A stretch of DNA of 22,230 nucleotides, taken from assembly GCA_913042885.1 (NCBI GenBank), contig CAJWLW010000047.1, positions 1 through 22,230 on the forward strand. Direction: 5' to 3'. Made by a program: the position numbers and the translations under genes. This DNA is from an uncultured Lentisphaeria bacterium. GTDB taxonomy: Bacteria; Verrucomicrobiota; Lentisphaeria; JABSQK01; CAJWLW01. Shown here in pieces: positions 1-7,035 of the stretch. The notes under the pieces are model-generated. The model was not told where the DNA came from and did no database searches. It saw only the letters and a list, made by a program, of their open reading frames with translations. Positions within the stretch are counted from its first letter, which is position 1, and every line of letters starts with the position of its first letter.

Positions 1-316
1 CAAGGTTTTCAGCCCAAAATAATTCATGGCCGTTAGGTAAGCCACGATGGACATGAATCGAGCCAAGAGCGTCGTCGTCCGCATAAGAATGCATTGAAAT
101 ATGGACTTGCTTGAACTGGCTCATGCAGATAATCCCCCAGGCATTGTCCTTGGCCCGACTGAGCGCCGGTAACAGCATGGCCGCAAGGATTGCGATAATC
201 GCAATCACGACCAACAGTTCGATGAGGGTGAATACTGATCGAATTGGCTTCTCGAACAGTCTTCGATTGTTGGTGAGACCTGTCACTTGCAAAAGTGCTT
301 TGGATTCAAGAAGCAT
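1..316 (-). CDS. Prepilin-type N-terminal cleavage/methylation domain protein, partial (C-terminus outside window)
   Basis: Only the N-terminal ~105 residues are in the window; the gene runs off the left edge. After a leader of about 28 residues comes S-V-F-T-L-I-E-L-L, followed by an Ile/Ala/Leu-rich helix ending in LLPALSRAK, the class III signal segment of type II secretion pseudopilins and of the large prepilin-like secreted family of Planctomycetes and Lentisphaerae. Such proteins are inserted in the inner membrane, trimmed by a PilD-type peptidase and often end in an H-X9-DG domain, which is not visible here. The residue before Phe is Val rather than Gly. I chose ATG 316 because it gives the shorter leader; an in-frame ATG at 406, directly after a TAA, would add 30 residues. 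Neither start has a clear Shine-Dalgarno. The family call is solid; start and role are not. Confidence 0.8.
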   Translation of the reverse strand, partial: MLLESKALLQVTGLTNNRRLFEKPIRSVFTLIELLVVIAIIAILAAMLLPALSRAKDNAWGIICMSQFKQVHISMHSYADDDALGSIHVHRGLPNGHELFWAENL

Positions 317-420
317 AAAACAATTGGTGTTTCGAGAACTGACGCCAAGCTGCTCGTGATGCTTTGTCTGTTCGCGCCTTTCTGAAAAATAACAGGCTGT
401 ACTCATTTAACGTATTCCAC

Positions 421-448
421 CGTATAGTTCTCAGACAAATCTGGACAA
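421..448 (-). promoter_or_regulatory. Possible sigma70-type promoter for the left-edge prepilin-like gene
   Basis: On the minus strand TTGTCC (443-448) and TATACG (421-426) are separated by 16 bases. Transcription would start near 414, giving a leader of about 100 nt for the ATG at 316 and almost none for the ATG at 406. Pattern match only. Confidence 0.22.
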
Positions 449-700
449 TGTACCAATGTCCTTTCCGGATTGGCTTCGCAAGAGCCGGTTCAATAGAGAA
501 AACAACAATTGTAGTGTACATAATACCAAAGACGAGATCAAGCCTTTCGAGGGGGAATTTTCATCGGCTAAACAGTCGAGTCCCTTTTGCAATCCCGGCT
601 GCTTTCTTGATTCCTCTGCGACGGGACACCATTGTGTGGTTTGGGAGACCGCTGACTGTGCGGCCCTATCTCGACGAGTTTGTAAGAGGCACAGTCGCTG

Positions 701-704
701 GGAG
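701..704 (+). promoter_or_regulatory. Shine-Dalgarno site of the AAC(3)-family gene
   Basis: GGAG lies 5 nt before the ATG at 710 (GGGAGCGAAG-ATG). It supports this start. Confidence 0.6.
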
Positions 705-709
705 CGAAG

Positions 710-1435
710 ATGCCATCACCTCACACACGCCAAAAGCTGGTGCAGGACCTGGACAACCTGGGTGTCGGTTCGGGCGACATGCTCTTCGTGCACCCATCCT
801 TCAAGAGTCTTGGATCGGTCGAAGGCGGCGCTGAAACCGTGGTTGGTGCCTTAGAGGAAGCGCTCGGACCGGACGGTATTCTCCTGATGCCCTCGTTCAA
901 CATGGTGGAGCCGGAGCGGCGCGCGCCGACCTGGAATATCTCGACAACGTCGTCCAATGTCGGATGGGTAACCGAATTTTTTCGACGGATGCCCGGCACA
1001 AGTCGGTCCGACCACTACTCCCACTCGGTAGCGGCCCGGGGAAAAGAAGCCGCGGCGTTGGTGGCGGATCACCTCAGCCGGGAGGGCTACGCGTCACCGT
1101 GGGATCTTGAGCCATGGGGGCACACCTACGGGCTGCACTCGCCCATGTATCGGGCCTGGCAGGCCGGGGGCAAGATTCTCATGCTGGGGGTGGACTACGA
1201 GTCATCCACTTACATCCACTTCGTCGAAGTCATTCACTGGAACAGGCACCTCGAGTGCGATCCGGCGGTGTATCCTGCGGTCGATCGAGTGGCGCTTGGA
1301 GCGTATTGGGAGCGGGCGGGCTGCTTGCAAAGGGGACAAGTGGGTGATGCCGAGTGCCGGCTGTTCCCGATTCAGGACTTTGTCAGCTCGTTGCTGGAAG
1401 AGGTCGAGTGCGATCTCGAGTCGTATTTGATCTAA
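710..1435 (+). CDS. AAC(3)-family (Antibiotic_NAT) acetyltransferase
   Basis: A 241-residue protein of the aminoglycoside 3-N-acetyltransferase fold (Pfam Antibiotic_NAT, YokD/FrbF-like), which uses acetyl-CoA to acetylate an amine. Visible family features are the N-terminal L-x-x-L-G-V-x-x-G-D-x-L-F-V-H-P-S segment (residues 14-30), the E-A-L-G-P-D-G-x-L-L-M-P-S-F stretch (50-63), H-S-V-A-A-R-G (105-111) and a C-terminal Y-I-H-F-V-E (169-173), whose His fits the catalytic His of the family. It is slightly shorter than typical members (about 260-280). It stands alone between a divergent prepilin-like gene and a convergent gene, so context gives no substrate. Environmental members often act on other amines, so resistance should not be assumed. 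Start set by GGAG 5 nt upstream. Confidence 0.88.
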   Translation: MPSPHTRQKLVQDLDNLGVGSGDMLFVHPSFKSLGSVEGGAETVVGALEEALGPDGILLMPSFNMVEPERRAPTWNISTTSSNVGWVTEFFRRMPGTSRSDHYSHSVAARGKEAAALVADHLSREGYASPWDLEPWGHTYGLHSPMYRAWQAGGKILMLGVDYESSTYIHFVEVIHWNRHLECDPAVYPAVDRVALGAYWERAGCLQRGQVGDAECRLFPIQDFVSSLLEEVECDLESYLI

Positions 1436-1516
1436 GGAGTCACGCCAGATAACGCTGATCCCTCACTGTCGTGCAGGGGGTCAAAGACCCGGACATCTGT
1501 CTCGACAATGGCGCAT

Positions 1517-1543
1517 GCTGGGACACGGTTAAAGCGTCCCAGC
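1517..1543. terminator. Hairpin in a convergent gap, possible terminator without U-tract
   Basis: GCTGGGAC (1517-1524) and GTCCCAGC (1536-1543) form a perfect 8-bp stem with an 11-nt loop. It lies about 80 nt after the acetyltransferase stop. A smaller stem, GGGTC-AAA-GACCC, precedes it at 1478-1490. No T-run follows on either strand, so a classical intrinsic terminator is not shown. Confidence 0.35.
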
Positions 1544-1611
1544 CCTGTGTCATCGTCCCGGCCGATCATGGTTGACTCTGAATTGTTTTACAGGAGCCTG
1601 TGATCTGGAGA

Positions 1612-1627
1612 GCTACTGGCCAGTAGC
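1612..1627. repeat. Perfect 16-bp palindrome
   Basis: GCTACTGG directly abuts CCAGTAGC with no spacer, in the convergent gap about 100 bases from the end of the minus-strand secreted-protein gene. It could be a protein-binding dyad or part of a bidirectional termination zone; nothing more can be said from sequence. Confidence 0.4.
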
Positions 1628-1723
1628 GAGCGCGACATTGGTCATCGGTGATGCTGTAATAGTAGAGGCGGGCTGGCCTGTTATTGAAACAAGCACGATG
1701 CAAGTCCATGGTCCGTTCAAGCC

Positions 1724-2323
1724 CTACAGCCCATCGTTAATGTCGACCTCTTCCATGGTTTTGTAGCGGGCAGATTCACGGAACGCCTTTTTCTCCGCTG
1801 CCTCGGCTTCGGCCTTTTTCTGGGCTGAATCTTCCTTGGCTACGGTCTTTCTCTGACTCATGACTTCATTTTCGATTTTGGTGTTGTAGTACGTGACACG
1901 GACGATGCCCGATTCGACGTTAGTGGCGCGTACATCGATGCCGGCCGGCTTGAGCGCACTTTTTGCAGCGTCATATTTTGAGGCCAACTTCTCCTTGATA
2001 AAGGCCAGACCGGCGTTGTCCGGCCCATCCTCAGGCGCGCCCGGCATCTTGTAGAAGGCGGACACTCTAAACAGCGTATCATCTATGAATACGTATTTCG
2101 TATACTGGATGACACCCCCGTCTTCGCCGGGCTGTCGGAGAATCTCAAGATACTGTGAACTGTCGTCTTCTTCCAGATTCGGCATCGCGGCCGTGACTTC
2201 CTCTTTTGATTGTCCCCACTTCGTATTGCCGTACCCGTTTAGTAAAGCAACGTCATCGGCCTGCGACCCGATTGCCGTGAACATGGCAGCGATTGTTATG
2301 ATGATGATGCGTTGACAGGTCAT
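1724..2323 (-). CDS. Exported hypothetical protein
   Basis: A 199-residue protein with an Sec-type signal peptide: a short polar start, a hydrophobic core (IIIITIAAMFTAIG, about residues 6-19) and a probable cleavage near A-x-G-S-Q-A-D-D. The mature part has a W-G-Q-S-K-E-E-V motif near residue 35, seen in many small periplasmic proteins of unknown function, and a Lys/Glu/Ala-rich likely coiled-coil stretch near residues 160-190 (K-K-A-E-A-E-A-A-E-K-K). I do not recognise a named family. The start at 2323 is chosen over an in-frame upstream start near 2377 because GGAGG lies 6 nt before it and the signal peptide then begins at the right place. It is last in the minus-strand series and appears to have its own promoter (2433-2461). 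Confidence 0.75.
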   Translation of the reverse strand: MTCQRIIIITIAAMFTAIGSQADDVALLNGYGNTKWGQSKEEVTAAMPNLEEDDSSQYLEILRQPGEDGGVIQYTKYVFIDDTLFRVSAFYKMPGAPEDGPDNAGLAFIKEKLASKYDAAKSALKPAGIDVRATNVESGIVRVTYYNTKIENEVMSQRKTVAKEDSAQKKAEAEAAEKKAFRESARYKTMEEVDINDGL

Positions 2324-2329
2324 GATTTG

Positions 2330-2334
2330 CCTCC
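2330..2334 (-). promoter_or_regulatory. Strong Shine-Dalgarno deciding the start of the exported protein
   Basis: GGAGG with a 6-nt spacer to the ATG at 2323-2321. It argues against the longer reading frame that begins 54 bases upstream. Confidence 0.7.
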
Positions 2335-2432
2335 AATTGGCTGGTTGCAGAAACATAGGGTTGGTTTCCTTCCCCAAAAATGCGGGTGAAGCTCCATTTC
2401 AACAAGTTGAATCAGTTGAAAGTTGGTTTATA

Positions 2433-2461
2433 AAAGTATGACGGATAGTGCGATAAATCAA
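2433..2461 (-). promoter_or_regulatory. Probable sigma70-type promoter of the exported-protein gene
   Basis: On the minus strand TTGATT (2456-2461) and TACTTT (2433-2438) are separated by 17 bases, with transcription expected near 2426. The resulting ~100-nt leader contains an inverted repeat, TTTCAAC (2397-2403) / GTTGAAA (2415-2421), just downstream of the start point, which could bind a regulator. Confidence 0.35.
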
Positions 2462-2525
2462 CCGTTAATTGCCTGCCGATTTTTGTGGCCTTTCCTTAAT
2501 TATCCTTTCCATTTGCCAGTGCGAT

Positions 2526-2539
2526 GTGTGCCGGCACAC
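2526..2539. repeat. Perfect 14-bp palindrome GTGTGCCGGCACAC
   Basis: A spacer-less dyad 26 bases beyond the stop of the truncated sulfatase-like gene (minus strand), in the 241-base gap before the exported-protein gene. No T-run follows. It could be an operator or a weak transcription stop. Confidence 0.35.
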
Positions 2540-2564
2540 CCAAACGGACCGACTTGTGGACTGC

Positions 2565-3173
2565 CTATTCATGAATCACCAGAGCGCTAAGCCGAGTGAG
2601 ACGTGTCTTGGCGGCTTTCTTGTCCCTCAGCCATCTGACTGCGGCATCCGTGACTTTGTCGGCAGTGCGCTCGGCCTCCATATGCTCAATTATTTTCGCC
2701 CCGTACTTTCTTGGCATGCGATCATCATAGGTTTCAAATCCCTGGTCCAGCCCGAACTTGGAATCCAGGACAAAGGCACTGACAAATGCCGCGGTCGCAT
2801 AGCCGTTTTCCTGCATTCGTTCCGCCAAGGTAACGGCCGACTGGCCAAGACGATCCCGGCCATTATCTCTAACCGCGTTAAATTGTGGATAGGTAGATGT
2901 GAAGAGACTGCAGTGGGAAGGAAGAGTAAGGGGGACTTGACTGATGGCATTCTTAAACATTGTCCCCCGTTCGGCCAGGCCATCTATGTTGGGGGTCTTT
3001 ACTTTCCCATACCCGTAACAGCCTAGATGGTCGCTTCGCAAGGTGTCAACAGTAATAAAAAGCACATTTTCAGGTACACTGTCAGGAGTCCGCTTTGCAG
3101 TGATGGCAAACCATGCCACCACTGCTGCAATAACTGCTCCTGACAAGATGTTGATTTTCTTGCTGAGTTTCAT
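2565..3173 (-). CDS. Internally deleted sulfatase-like protein (paralog of the adjacent gene)
   Basis: A 202-residue product that matches residues 1-190 of the neighbouring 738-aa protein position for position (24 differences by my count, about 87% identity), then jumps to a 12-residue tail, R-L-T-R-L-S-A-L-V-I-H-E, corresponding to the very C-terminus of the neighbour (N-L-T-R-L-R-A-L-I-H-Q). The deletion removes the second half of the alkaline-phosphatase-fold domain, including the DHG and later His metal ligands, and all TPRs, yet stays in frame to the homologous stop. The N-terminal membrane anchor (about residues 7-25), T-V-D-T-L-R-S-D-H and T-L-P-S-H remain. It begins 21 nt after the stop of the full-length gene, so both are probably co-transcribed. 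An active hydrolase is very unlikely; it is either a pseudogene or a reused membrane-anchored half-domain. Confidence 0.72.
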   Translation of the reverse strand: MKLSKKINILSGAVIAAVVAWFAITAKRTPDSVPENVLFITVDTLRSDHLGCYGYGKVKTPNIDGLAERGTMFKNAISQVPLTLPSHCSLFTSTYPQFNAVRDNGRDRLGQSAVTLAERMQENGYATAAFVSAFVLDSKFGLDQGFETYDDRMPRKYGAKIIEHMEAERTADKVTDAAVRWLRDKKAAKTRLTRLSALVIHE

Positions 3174-3194
3174 TCGCCGAAATTGGCTTTCTAC

Positions 3195-5411
3195 CTATTG
3201 ATGAATCAGCGCCCTTAGTCGGGTGAGGTTTTTTCGAGCTTCATGCTGCTGGGGACCGATCTCCGACACCTTCTTCCAGGCTTCTATCGCTGCTTCATAT
3301 TGTTCCTGTTTCTCATAGCCTTTCGCCAAACGCACATAAGCCAGTGCAAATTTGGGGTCCAGCTCAATGGCTTTAATATAATTCCCTATCGCCTGCTGAT
3401 GGTTGCCTGATTTGTCATAAGCCAGCCCGCGATTGTAGTAAGCCGGCTTAAATCGGGGTTTCAGTTCAATAACGCTATCGTAATCCTTGATCGCCTGCTG
3501 ATGGTTGCCTGACCTTTGATAAACGACCCCCCGATTGTAATAAACCTCTGCAGATTGGGGTTTCAGTTCAAGGGCTTTGTCGTAATCCTCTAAGGCGCGC
3601 TGATAGTTGCCTGTTCTTTCATAAACGCCCCCTCGATTGGAATAGGCCTCTGCGAATTCTGCATCCAGCTCAATGGCTTTGTCGTAATCCTCTATGGCGT
3701 GCTCCCAGCTGCCCAATTTTCTATAAACCAGCCCTCGATTGTAATAGGCCTGTGTGAATTCTGCATCCAGCTCAATGGCTTTGTTAAGTTGATCAAGAGC
3801 TTTTTCCAAGTCCATTTTTTCTGTATAACAGGTGCCAATGTCATTGATAATATCCGGGTCATCGGGCTTGAAAGAAGCTGCTATTTCAAAATGCGTTATC
3901 GCTTCATCATACTTGCCTAAGCCTGCATAACACTGCGCAAGGTTTATATATGCCTCGGTATTCTTTGGGTCAATTTTGACGACTTCCCGGAATCCTTCTA
4001 TTGCCTTATCTATCAAGCCTTCATTAGCAAGCCTGGCTGACAGATTCATCTTTTCCATAACCTGAATCAGTTTTCTGGGCACCGGTTCTTCGGAACCAGG
4101 GGCAGCATCGCCCCCGATATACCCCAGGCTCATCAATTTCCGTCTGGTCTCTTCGTCCATCTCCGCCGTGACCGCGGTCTCTCCGGAAGAACTGGTCGCA
4201 GTCAAAAATGTTTCCAGCCGATTATCCAACTCCTTGACTACATCCATCCTGCTGCCGGCTAAATTGACCAGTTCCTGAGGGTCGTTTTTTGTGTTATATA
4301 ATTCCGGCTCCGGTGACTTTATATACTTCCATTCCGCTGTCCGAAAGGATTGCAGTGCACTCCAGTTATAGCGGAGCTTGGCATACAGGGACTCGCTATA
4401 GGCCGGAAGATTAAGTGATTTTATCCGCCCCTTCATCAAGCCAATGAGACTCTTGCCCTGGATCTCCTTGTTTCTCTCTACCTGTAAGAAATCCAAAATG
4501 GTCGGCATGACATCAATTAAACGGACTTGTCCTTCGATAATTTTCCCCTCCGTAATCAGGCCTGGGCAAGAGAATATCAGAGGGACCTTCAAGGTGGTGT
4601 CATAGAGAAACACAGAGTGGCCGAATTCTTCATGTTCACCCAACCCCTCGCCATGGTCGGCGGCAAAGATTATCAGGGTTTTCTCATCAAGTTTCAGCTC
4701 TTTCAGGGCGGCCAGAAGCACCCCTATATTTTCATCTGTAAAGGCGATCTCTCCATCGTACGGATTATCTTTGTAAATCTCCCTGTAAGGGGCGGGCGGA
4801 TTGTAAACAGCGTGCGGGTCAAAATAATGTACCCACAAGAAGGTTTTGGCGGCTTTCTTGTCCCTCAGCCATCTGACTGCGGCATCCGTGACTTTGTCGG
4901 CAGTCCGCTCTGCCTCCATATGCTCGATGATTCTTTTCCCGATCTTTTGTTGCATCCTGTCATCATAGGTTTCAAATCCCTGGTCCAGCCCGAACTTGGA
5001 ATCCAGGACAAACGTACTGACAAATGCCGCGGTCGCATAGCCGTTTTCCTGCATCCGTTCCGCCAAGGTAACGGCCGACTGGCCAAGGCGATAAGATCCG
5101 TTGTCTCTCACGTTGTTGAACTGTGGATACGTGGACGTGAAAAGACTGCAGTGAGAAGGAAGGGTAAGGGGCACTTGACTGATGGCATTCTTAAACATCG
5201 TCCCCCGTTCGGCCAAACCATCTATGTTGGGGGTCTTTATTCTCTTATATCCGTAACAGCCCAGATGGTCACTTCGCAGGGTATCGACAGTAATAAGCAG
5301 CACATTTTCAGGGGCGCTGCAGGAAGACCGTTTTTCGATGATGGCAAACCATGCCACCAGTGCTGCAATAATTACTCCTGAAAGGATGCCGATTTTTCTG
5401 CTGAGTTTCAT
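3195..5411 (-). CDS. Membrane-anchored sulfatase-like (alkaline phosphatase superfamily) protein with C-terminal TPRs
   Basis: A 738-residue protein: an N-terminal membrane anchor (about 7-25), a sulfatase-type domain (about 35-400) and eight TPRs (first about 454-484, then seven 34-residue units at 485-722). Seen directly: T-V-D-T-L-R-S-D-H (41-49) with a metal-ligand Asp, A-D-H-G-E-G-L-G-E-H (251-260), F-G-H (263-265) and L-K-V-P-L (274-278). At the catalytic site the FGly-type motif C/S-x-P-x-R is replaced by T83-L-P-S-H87, so formylglycine formation is not expected; a Thr nucleophile would resemble phospho-transferases of the superfamily. The catalytic domain should face the periplasm, with TPRs binding a partner. 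The gene is more AT-rich than its flanks and sits 61 bp after the previous minus-strand stop. ATG 5411 has no clear SD but its N-terminus aligns exactly with that of the shortened copy. Confidence 0.85.
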   Translation of the reverse strand: MKLSRKIGILSGVIIAALVAWFAIIEKRSSCSAPENVLLITVDTLRSDHLGCYGYKRIKTPNIDGLAERGTMFKNAISQVPLTLPSHCSLFTSTYPQFNNVRDNGSYRLGQSAVTLAERMQENGYATAAFVSTFVLDSKFGLDQGFETYDDRMQQKIGKRIIEHMEAERTADKVTDAAVRWLRDKKAAKTFLWVHYFDPHAVYNPPAPYREIYKDNPYDGEIAFTDENIGVLLAALKELKLDEKTLIIFAADHGEGLGEHEEFGHSVFLYDTTLKVPLIFSCPGLITEGKIIEGQVRLIDVMPTILDFLQVERNKEIQGKSLIGLMKGRIKSLNLPAYSESLYAKLRYNWSALQSFRTAEWKYIKSPEPELYNTKNDPQELVNLAGSRMDVVKELDNRLETFLTATSSSGETAVTAEMDEETRRKLMSLGYIGGDAAPGSEEPVPRKLIQVMEKMNLSARLANEGLIDKAIEGFREVVKIDPKNTEAYINLAQCYAGLGKYDEAITHFEIAASFKPDDPDIINDIGTCYTEKMDLEKALDQLNKAIELDAEFTQAYYNRGLVYRKLGSWEHAIEDYDKAIELDAEFAEAYSNRGGVYERTGNYQRALEDYDKALELKPQSAEVYYNRGVVYQRSGNHQQAIKDYDSVIELKPRFKPAYYNRGLAYDKSGNHQQAIGNYIKAIELDPKFALAYVRLAKGYEKQEQYEAAIEAWKKVSEIGPQQHEARKNLTRLRALIHQ
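3246..3959 (-). repeat. 102-bp tandem coding repeats (seven TPR units)
   Basis: Seven consecutive 34-codon units encode TPRs of the sulfatase-like protein. The middle units are close to each other at the DNA level (recurring stretches such as gctttgtcgtaatcctct), suggesting internal expansion by tandem duplication. Confidence 0.75.
4842..5411 (-). repeat. Duplicated 570-bp block (second copy at 2604-3173)
   Basis: The first 190 codons of the full-length sulfatase-like gene are repeated without indels as the first 190 codons of the truncated gene (2604-3173). About 40 bases at the two 3' ends (3195-3234 and 2565-2604) also correspond. The copies differ at many positions, so this is a diverged tandem duplication rather than an assembly echo. 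Confidence 0.75.
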
Positions 5412-5472
5412 ATCTTGAATAGAATCCGACTACTCGACCAGTCTTTGGTGATGCGTCATGCCTCACGTACCA

Positions 5473-6966
5473 CTATTGCGGCTCCACCCAGATTTCCACT
5501 TCGTCAATCACAATTTCTCCGGTGGCCCCGGGGTCCGCAGATGCGAGGGTGATGGTCAGCTGGTTCTCACCCCAGTTTGTCGCGGCGTCAGGCACGGGGT
5601 ACCAGCGGATGTTGGGAAACGGCCTGAGGTACCTGTCGTCGTGCTTGCCCAAAGGCCCGGTGGCCAGGGGTACGCCGTTGAGCTGTATTTCCACCTCGTC
5701 ATAGCGGGTCAGGCTACCCCGCACCATCAGCGTGGCCTGGTGGACCAGATCCCTCTGCTCATACAGCCGGAACCGGAATAGACCAGAAGGTTTCACGGCG
5801 CTGCGGTCGAGCACTACCCGCTGCTGGTCCTGGGAGAAATGGTTCCCATCATCCCGAGTTGGGTCAAAGACATAGTGCCGATCGCCGCGCGCCACCCGCT
5901 GCGGATCGCGCAGCTCACGGAATACCTGCAACGCCTGCGGATAGAACGGCGGCGGCCACAAGTGACCGACGAAATGGTTGTAGATGGAAATTCCATCGGC
6001 GCCGGCGCCATAGAAGGTGTGTGCCAGTGCCCTGTCGTTTGACCGTGTCATGCTGGCGCATCCGGGAACGTGCCGTTCCGCGGTGAAATGAACCCGCTTT
6101 CTCGCGCCTTCACTGGACCACGGCGCCATCCCCGGATACAACATGCATTCACTCTGTCGCGTCAGGGCGGCAAACTCTGCATACGGTGCGTTGAAGCAGG
6201 CGAACATCGGGTCCATCGGGCTGAGGGAGTCTATCAGTCCCTCGGCGATCCACGTCGACACATCGAGTCCCAGGCACAGACACTGCTCGAGCGAGGCGTG
6301 CACCCTGGCTGCCAATTGTATCCGCTTGCCGCGGGATTGGCTGTACTCATCGAGCATGCCGCGGAGACGACGCACCAGGGCGGTCATCAGGGGGGCACGT
6401 TCCTTGCCGTGCGGGACCGGGAAGTATAGGTCCTCCCGGAATGTCAGTTCGATACCGTCCACATCGAAGCGGCTCACAAGCTCCTCCATCACCTCGAACA
6501 CGAACTGGCGCACCTCGTCGAATGTGAAGTCGAGCATCCTTTGATCGGGGTCGTGGTCCTGGCCGGGCTCCGACAATCGACATTCCGGGCGCGACGCGAT
6601 GAAGTCCACGGGGGCAGGGAAATGTTCACCGCCATGGTTGTCGTTCATGCGAAATCCAGCCACAAATGACATCCCGCGTTTGTGGGAATGGTCGAGGAGC
6701 AGCTGCAACGGCTGGATGCCCGCATCCAGCAAGGGCAGGAACCGCTGGTGCTGCTCGCGCCCGCCATACTCGAACCGGTCTGACCGCCAGTAGAATGTGA
6801 ATCCCTGGGCGTAGACATCCTGTTGGAAGATGTCCACGCCGCTGTCGGCGAGCATGTCGATCCACTGCCGCAGATCGTCGGCCTCCACCGGATCGGGCAG
6901 CACGCCGCCGGCGATGCTGGACGGATCGCTGACATAGAGCAGGCGCCCACCGCCACGCGGTGCCAT
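5473..6966 (-). CDS. Family 10-like glycosyl hydrolase (GHL) TIM-barrel protein with C-terminal beta domain
   Basis: About 497 residues from ATG 6966. The N-terminal ~370 residues look like a TIM barrel of the hypothetical glycosyl-hydrolase (GHL/COG1649-like) group: a strand with F-R-M-N-D-N-H (about 105-111) and another with V-D-G-I-E-L-T-F-R-E-D (about 169-179) whose Glu is a candidate catalytic residue. The last ~110 residues are beta-rich (I-Q-L-N-G-V-P-L; V-I-D-E-V-E-I-W-V), like a carbohydrate-binding or jelly-roll module. No signal peptide is evident. An in-frame TTG at 7032, 3 nt after the upstream stop, would add 22 residues but lacks an SD and looks non-conserved. It is closely packed with the preceding gene, so the two are probably one operon acting on the same glycan. 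Substrate unknown. Confidence 0.75.
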   Translation of the reverse strand: MAPRGGGRLLYVSDPSSIAGGVLPDPVEADDLRQWIDMLADSGVDIFQQDVYAQGFTFYWRSDRFEYGGREQHQRFLPLLDAGIQPLQLLLDHSHKRGMSFVAGFRMNDNHGGEHFPAPVDFIASRPECRLSEPGQDHDPDQRMLDFTFDEVRQFVFEVMEELVSRFDVDGIELTFREDLYFPVPHGKERAPLMTALVRRLRGMLDEYSQSRGKRIQLAARVHASLEQCLCLGLDVSTWIAEGLIDSLSPMDPMFACFNAPYAEFAALTRQSECMLYPGMAPWSSEGARKRVHFTAERHVPGCASMTRSNDRALAHTFYGAGADGISIYNHFVGHLWPPPFYPQALQVFRELRDPQRVARGDRHYVFDPTRDDGNHFSQDQQRVVLDRSAVKPSGLFRFRLYEQRDLVHQATLMVRGSLTRYDEVEIQLNGVPLATGPLGKHDDRYLRPFPNIRWYPVPDAATNWGENQLTITLASADPGATGEIVIDEVEIWVEPQ

Positions 6967-7035
6967 CGGGGCCTGGGGTTCCTGGATCTCCACTTTGCCC
7001 GGGCTCCCTTCTATTGGGCTGTTAGGCGTCAAGAG

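Larger units (their letters stand above)
407..709. other. Divergent intergenic region
   Basis: This is the 303-base gap between the minus-strand prepilin-like gene and the plus-strand acetyltransferase. It must carry promoters for both directions. Apart from the weak minus-strand promoter at 421-448 and the SD of the next gene at its end, I see nothing convincing. The open frames that cross it on the plus strand have no recognisable protein character and no ribosome site. Confidence 0.5.

Noticed and set aside
456..854. Plus-strand frames before and into the acetyltransferase gene
   Set aside because: No SD, no recognisable domain, and they run out of frame into a gene with clear motifs and its own SD at 701-704.
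2604..3173. Assembly artefact as the cause of the duplicated sulfatase-like start
   Set aside because: The copies differ at about two dozen of 190 residues and have different flanks, so they are two diverged loci, not one sequence assembled twice.
3246..3959. CRISPR-like or satellite array suggested by the regular DNA period
   Set aside because: The 102-bp period is in frame and encodes 34-residue TPRs with the usual Gly/Ala/Tyr/Pro positions.
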